From: AP-15 sp963790875
GTDB lineage: Bacteria; Pseudomonadota; Alphaproteobacteria; ATCC43930; CGMCC-115725
Direction: 5' to 3'
DNA length: 64,000 nt
NCBI GenBank assembly: GCA_963790875.1
Contig: CAWBQT010000003.1
Span: 1,302,001 to 1,366,000, forward strand
The notes under the pieces are model-generated. The model ran no database searches, was not told where the DNA came from, and saw nothing but the letters and a program-made list of their open reading frames with translations. Below, piece by piece: positions 60,643-64,000 of this stretch. Position numbers and translations under genes: made by a program. Position 1 is the stretch's first letter, and every line of letters begins with the position of its first letter.

Positions 60643-62582
60643 CGGAACTTCCGCGGTTGAAAAGCGATAAGCTTCTGATGTGGCTGGGGAAACCGTCGAT
60701 TTTCGCAATCGTCTGTAGCCATGTAAGTGGTCGGATAGTGGTTGCTTGAGGCTGGTCGGTTCGGTAATATGCAGCCATGTACATCGAAGCGGTTCCGAAC
60801 CGCAATTCGCCGCCCGCCATCCTGCTGCGCGAGTCGTTTCGCGAGGGCGGCAAGGTCAAGAAGCGCACCCTGCTCAATCTGAGTGACTGGCCGCCGCCCT
60901 TGGTCGCCGGGCTGCGCGCACTCCTGAAGGGCAGCACCGTGCTGGCGCCGGGTGAGACGCCGTTCCAGATCCAGCGATCCTGGCCGCACGGGGCCGTCGC
61001 CGCGGCTCTCGGCCTGTTGCGCACGCTGCCGCTCGACCGCCTGCTCGGCGCCGCCGGCGAGCGGCCGGGCAGCCTGGTGCGGGCCATGATCCTCGCCCGC
61101 CTGCTTGACCCGGCCTCCAAACTGGCAACCGCCAAGGCCTTGTCATTGGGGACCGCGGCCTCCAGCCTGGCGCCGGTGCTGGGCTTGGGCGAGGTCGACG
61201 CCGACGAACTCTACGCCGCGCTCGACTGGCTCGTGGAACAGCAGCCGACGATCGAGGCAGCTCTCGCCAAGCGCCACCTCAAGGAGGGCACCCTGGTCCT
61301 CTACGACGTGTCGTCGAGTTGGCTCGAAGGCCGCTGCTGCCCGCTTGCCCAGTTCGGCCACAGCCGCGATCGCAAGTCGAGCAAATTGCAGATCGTCTAC
61401 GGGCTGTTGTGCGCCGCCGACGGCTGTCCGGTGGCGATCGAAGTGTTCGAAGGCAATACCGGCGATCCGACGACGCTGTCGACGCAAGTCGCCAAGCTCA
61501 AAGAGCGCTTTGTCTTGCGTCACATCGTTCTCGTCGGCGATCGCGGCATGATCACGCAAGCCCGCATCGACGCCGACCTGCGCCCCAATGGGCTCGACTG
61601 GATCACCGCCTTGCGCGCCCCGGCGATCCGCGGCCTGGTCGAAGGCGGCGCGCTGCAGCTCTCGCTGTTCGACGAGCGCGACATGGCCGCGGTGACCTCG
61701 CCCGATTACCCGGACGAGCGGCTCGTTGTCTGCCGCAACCCGGCGCTCGCCGCCGAACGGGCGCGCAAGCGCGAGGATCTGCTGCAGGCCGCCGAACGCG
61801 ACATGGCCGCGATCCAACAGGCGGTCGAACGCACCCGGCGACCGTTGCGCGGCATCGCCAAAATCGCGCGAAAGGTCGGCGCCGTCCTCGATCGCCGCCA
61901 CATGGCCAAGCATTTCGATCTCGACATCGCCGACGACCGCTTCGTCTGCACCCGCAAAGCCGCGGCGATCGCCGCCGAGGCGGCGCTCGACGGTCTTTAT
62001 GCGGTGCGCACCCCGGTGCCCGCCGACCGGCTCGACGATGCCGCCGCCGTCGCCGCCTACAAGAGCCTCAGCCGCGTCGAGCGTGCCTTCCGTTCGCTCA
62101 AAACTGTCGACCTCGACATCCGCCCCGTCTTTCACTATCGCGCGCCGCGCGTGCGCGCCCACGTCTTCCTCTGCATGCTGGCCTATTACCTCGAATGGCA
62201 CCTGCGCAATCGCCTCGCGCCGATGCTCTATGACGACCACGATCGCGCCGCTGCTGAAGCCTTGCGCACCAGCCCCGTCGCCAAGGCGCCGCGCTCGCCC
62301 GCCGCCCATGTCAAGGATAGCCGCGGCATTACCCCGGATGGCCTGCGCGTCCACAGCTTGCACAGCCTGCTCGCCGATCTCGCCACCTTCACCCGCAACG
62401 AGGTCACCACCGCGGCGGCACCCGACCGTACTCTGATCCTCTATCCCAGGCTCACCCCGCTGCAACAGAAGGCGTTCGACCTCCTCGGCATCGACCCCAC
62501 CCGTACCCAGTAAGCAGCACCAGCCGGCGACCGATACCACGCCGAATCAAAGACTTGCGTCTTTCAAACGCTGGAAGTTCCG
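60643..62582. mobile_element. IS1634-family insertion sequence, complete
   Basis: 1940 bp. Ends are imperfect inverted repeats starting CGGAACTTCC with a further GCG-TTGAAA match. It is flanked by a 6-base target duplication CCTAGA (60637-60642 and 62583-62588). It carries one transposase gene and interrupts the DUF1214 remnant. Confidence 0.88.
60777..62513 (+). CDS. IS1634-family transposase
   Basis: 578 residues. N-terminus MYIEAVPNRNSPPAILLRES. Catalytic blocks: LVLYDVSSSWLEGRCCPLAQ (first Asp), HIVLVGDRGMIT (second Asp) and the late YREK-like region AYKSLSRVERAFRSLKTVDL (Glu). GHSRDRKSSKLQIVYGLL is characteristic of this family. Length normal and frame intact. Confidence 0.92.
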   Translation: MYIEAVPNRNSPPAILLRESFREGGKVKKRTLLNLSDWPPPLVAGLRALLKGSTVLAPGETPFQIQRSWPHGAVAAALGLLRTLPLDRLLGAAGERPGSLVRAMILARLLDPASKLATAKALSLGTAASSLAPVLGLGEVDADELYAALDWLVEQQPTIEAALAKRHLKEGTLVLYDVSSSWLEGRCCPLAQFGHSRDRKSSKLQIVYGLLCAADGCPVAIEVFEGNTGDPTTLSTQVAKLKERFVLRHIVLVGDRGMITQARIDADLRPNGLDWITALRAPAIRGLVEGGALQLSLFDERDMAAVTSPDYPDERLVVCRNPALAAERARKREDLLQAAERDMAAIQQAVERTRRPLRGIAKIARKVGAVLDRRHMAKHFDLDIADDRFVCTRKAAAIAAEAALDGLYAVRTPVPADRLDDAAAVAAYKSLSRVERAFRSLKTVDLDIRPVFHYRAPRVRAHVFLCMLAYYLEWHLRNRLAPMLYDDHDRAAAEALRTSPVAKAPRSPAAHVKDSRGITPDGLRVHSLHSLLADLATFTRNEVTTAAAPDRTLILYPRLTPLQQKAFDLLGIDPTRTQ

Positions 62583-62712
62583 CCTAGAGCTGCATTTCCA
62601 CAACGAAAGTCTCGGCACGAGCAAGGAGGCCAATTGGCTACCCTCGCCGAAGGGCGGTTTCAACCTTGCCTTGCGGCTCTATGGGCCCAAGGCTGAGGCG
62701 CTTACTGGCCGC

Positions 62713-63033
62713 TGGAACCCGCCACCGATCGTGACGCACAGCAAGGGCAAGACGCGACAATTCCCGCACCACGCGCCTGCGCATCGGGCCGGCCTGCTTT
62801 GCCAGCACGCCGACACGCCACGGAACGGAGAGCTTCGACCCCAGCAGACCGCTCGACATCAGGCACAATATCTCAGCGCGGCGCCAATGACATCAGGATG
62901 TCATCCGACGGCGGCGAGCAGGATTGTGGGGAAGCTGGCGGCCTCGGCGACAAAATGGGTGGTGACCGATGCGACGGGGTCGACGATCCGAAAAGTATCG
63001 CAATCGCACAAGAATTCGCCGGGATTCCGCTTT
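62713..63033. other. Open but non-homologous stretch
   Basis: About 320 bases between the DUF1214 remnant and the quinoprotein gene. The remnant's frame stays open through it and into the quinoprotein, but the translation (from HSKGKTRQF onwards) matches nothing recognised. Confidence 0.4.
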
Positions 63034-64000
63034 ATGCACCGCAAGGGAACAGTAAAGGCTTCGCTGCGGGCGGCACTCATAGCACTGCCGGCGCTGACCT
63101 GCGCCGCCGAAGCCGGCGCCCAGGAATGGCCGAGCTATGGCGGGGACCCGGGCGGACAGCGTTTCTCGGGCGCGACGCAGATCACGCCGCAGAATGTCGG
63201 TCGTTTGGCGCCGGCCTGGATCTTTCACACCGGCGAACACCGGCCGACCGGTCCCAAGGGTTCGAGCTTCGAGGACACGCCGATCCTGGCCGACGGCAAG
63301 CTCCTCGTCTGCACGCCGACCGATCGTGTGTTCGCCCTCGATCCGCTGACGGGGCGCGCGCTTTGGGCGTTCGACCCGAAGCTGGCGGCCGGCCTCGAGC
63401 CGGCCAGCGATTTCCTGTGCCGGGGCGTCGCCGTGTGGCGTGATGGCGCGGCGTCACCAGGGGCGGGTTGCGCCGTCCGCGTGGTGCTCGCGACGCTCGA
63501 CTTGCGGGTGATCGAACTCGATCTCGCCACCGGCCGCCCCTGCGCCGGGTTTGGCGAACGCGGCACCGTCCGAGTGGCGCCCGCTTGGCCGCCGCGCTAT
63601 CCCGGCGCGATGGCGTTCAATTCGCCGCCCGCGGTCGTCGGCGACATGCTCGTCGTCGGCTCGGCACTCGACGACATGACCGCGGCGCGGCCCTCCGGCA
63701 GCGCAGTACGCGGCCTCGATGCCCGAACCGGCACCCTGCGCTGGCGGTTCGACCCGTCACCTAAGAGTCCCTCGGGGGCGCTCGAGTCGGGCGGCGGCAA
63801 TGTCTGGGCGCCGATCGCATCGGATCCGGCGACGGGCCGGGTGTTCCTGCCGACCGCCTCACCGACTGCCGCGTTCTGGGGCGGCGAGCGGCCCGGCGAC
63901 GACAAATTCGCATCGTCGGTCGTGGCGCTGGACGGAACCACCGGCGCGCCAGTATGGAGCTTCCAGACGACGCATCACGACATCTGGGACTACGACGTCG
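63034..64000 (+). CDS. PQQ-dependent (quinoprotein) dehydrogenase, incomplete at window edge
   Basis: 322 codons visible; the gene runs past 64000. Signal peptide core LRAALIALPALTCAAEAGA, cut near AGA-Q. The mature start EWPSYGGDPGGQRFSGATQI is the classic PQQ propeller opening, followed by NVGRLAPAWIFHTGEH, DRVFALDPLTGRALWAFDP, MAFNSPPAVVGDMLVVGSA and TTHHDIWDYDV, which matches glucose/alcohol dehydrogenase-type quinoproteins. Periplasmic oxidation of a sugar or alcohol. The ATG begins the signal peptide but has a weak ribosome site. Confidence 0.88.
   Translation, partial: MHRKGTVKASLRAALIALPALTCAAEAGAQEWPSYGGDPGGQRFSGATQITPQNVGRLAPAWIFHTGEHRPTGPKGSSFEDTPILADGKLLVCTPTDRVFALDPLTGRALWAFDPKLAAGLEPASDFLCRGVAVWRDGAASPGAGCAVRVVLATLDLRVIELDLATGRPCAGFGERGTVRVAPAWPPRYPGAMAFNSPPAVVGDMLVVGSALDDMTAARPSGSAVRGLDARTGTLRWRFDPSPKSPSGALESGGGNVWAPIASDPATGRVFLPTASPTAAFWGGERPGDDKFASSVVALDGTTGAPVWSFQTTHHDIWDYDV

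Larger units (their letters stand above)
60560..62712 (+). pseudogene. DUF1214 (DUF1254-associated) C-terminal remnant, split by an IS
   Basis: Before the IS: MGGYPNSLYRQAVSSWMSFK then YNADGSL. After the IS the same frame continues ELHFHNESLGTSKEANWLPS, PKGGFNLALRLYGPKAEALT and GRWNPPPIV, the diagnostic C-terminus of DUF1214. Restoring one copy of the CCTAGA duplication rejoins the frame exactly. The N-terminal part of the gene is missing, so it was already a fragment. Confidence 0.85.

Noticed and set aside
61143..62540. A leftward 465-codon frame opposite the IS1634 transposase
   Set aside because: Antisense shadow; the transposase frame accounts for the sequence.

Overview
The window is GC-rich DNA from an alphaproteobacterium, probably of the Rhodospirillales type. 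That placement is inferred from codon bias, dmeRF metal resistance, a ROSE-type thermosensor, DUF2255, DUF6665-like and HAF-repeat proteins, and alphaproteobacterial palindromic repeats. No rRNA, complete tRNA or CRISPR array was seen.

Positions 1-6450 are an accessory zone: an IS701-type transposase, then many very small genes (DUF551-like, glycine-zipper, proline-rich and single-helix membrane peptides), including a small gene family present twice. Positions 6450-12030 hold a haloacid dehalogenase-like gene, a GrdB-like selenoprotein read through an in-frame TGA, a DoxX-NDH2 fusion and a TetR regulator. The selenoprotein and DoxX-NDH2 promoters carry the same palindrome, TTTTAGA-N8-TCTAAAA, so they look like one regulon. 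Positions 12300-14860 hold an isoprenylcysteine methyltransferase pseudogene split by an IS1595 element, and an hsp20 gene with a sigma-32 promoter and a ROSE-like RNA thermometer.

Positions 15000-34500 mix intact genes with decaying ones. Intact: LysR, dmeRF, a beta-propeller/MFS pair, a LigB-type dioxygenase, proline iminopeptidase, an amidohydrolase, two coupled MFS exporters, an alpha/beta hydrolase and an acetyltransferase. Decaying: Gdt1, a second LigB copy, MR/MLE, an F1-beta-like ATPase, an AKR/luciferase-like chimera, msrA, SDR, IS91 and a collapsed MFS gene. At 34468-34498 a 3' tRNA fragment (T-arm, acceptor strand and CCA) is followed by a terminator. This could mark the right edge of an integrated island that starts left of the window.

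Positions 34600-52990 are mostly intact: a phosphopantetheinyl transferase, cytochrome c, a flavoprotein, HAF-repeat protein/AraC, Kup, a NitT/TauT-type ABC transporter (its permease carries a frameshift) with an OprB porin, SCO1, an HpaB-type enzyme fused to a Cro-like HTH, a G1-type glutamic peptidase and a PuuE-like deacetylase. Positions 53000-60450 hold a repeat-damaged enoyl-CoA hydratase, a leftward run SDR - tautomerase - GST - cupin - DUF2255 with a divergent LysR gene, and a DUF4331/TPR pair. The end has an IS1634-family element inside a DUF1214 remnant and the start of a secreted PQQ dehydrogenase that runs off the edge.
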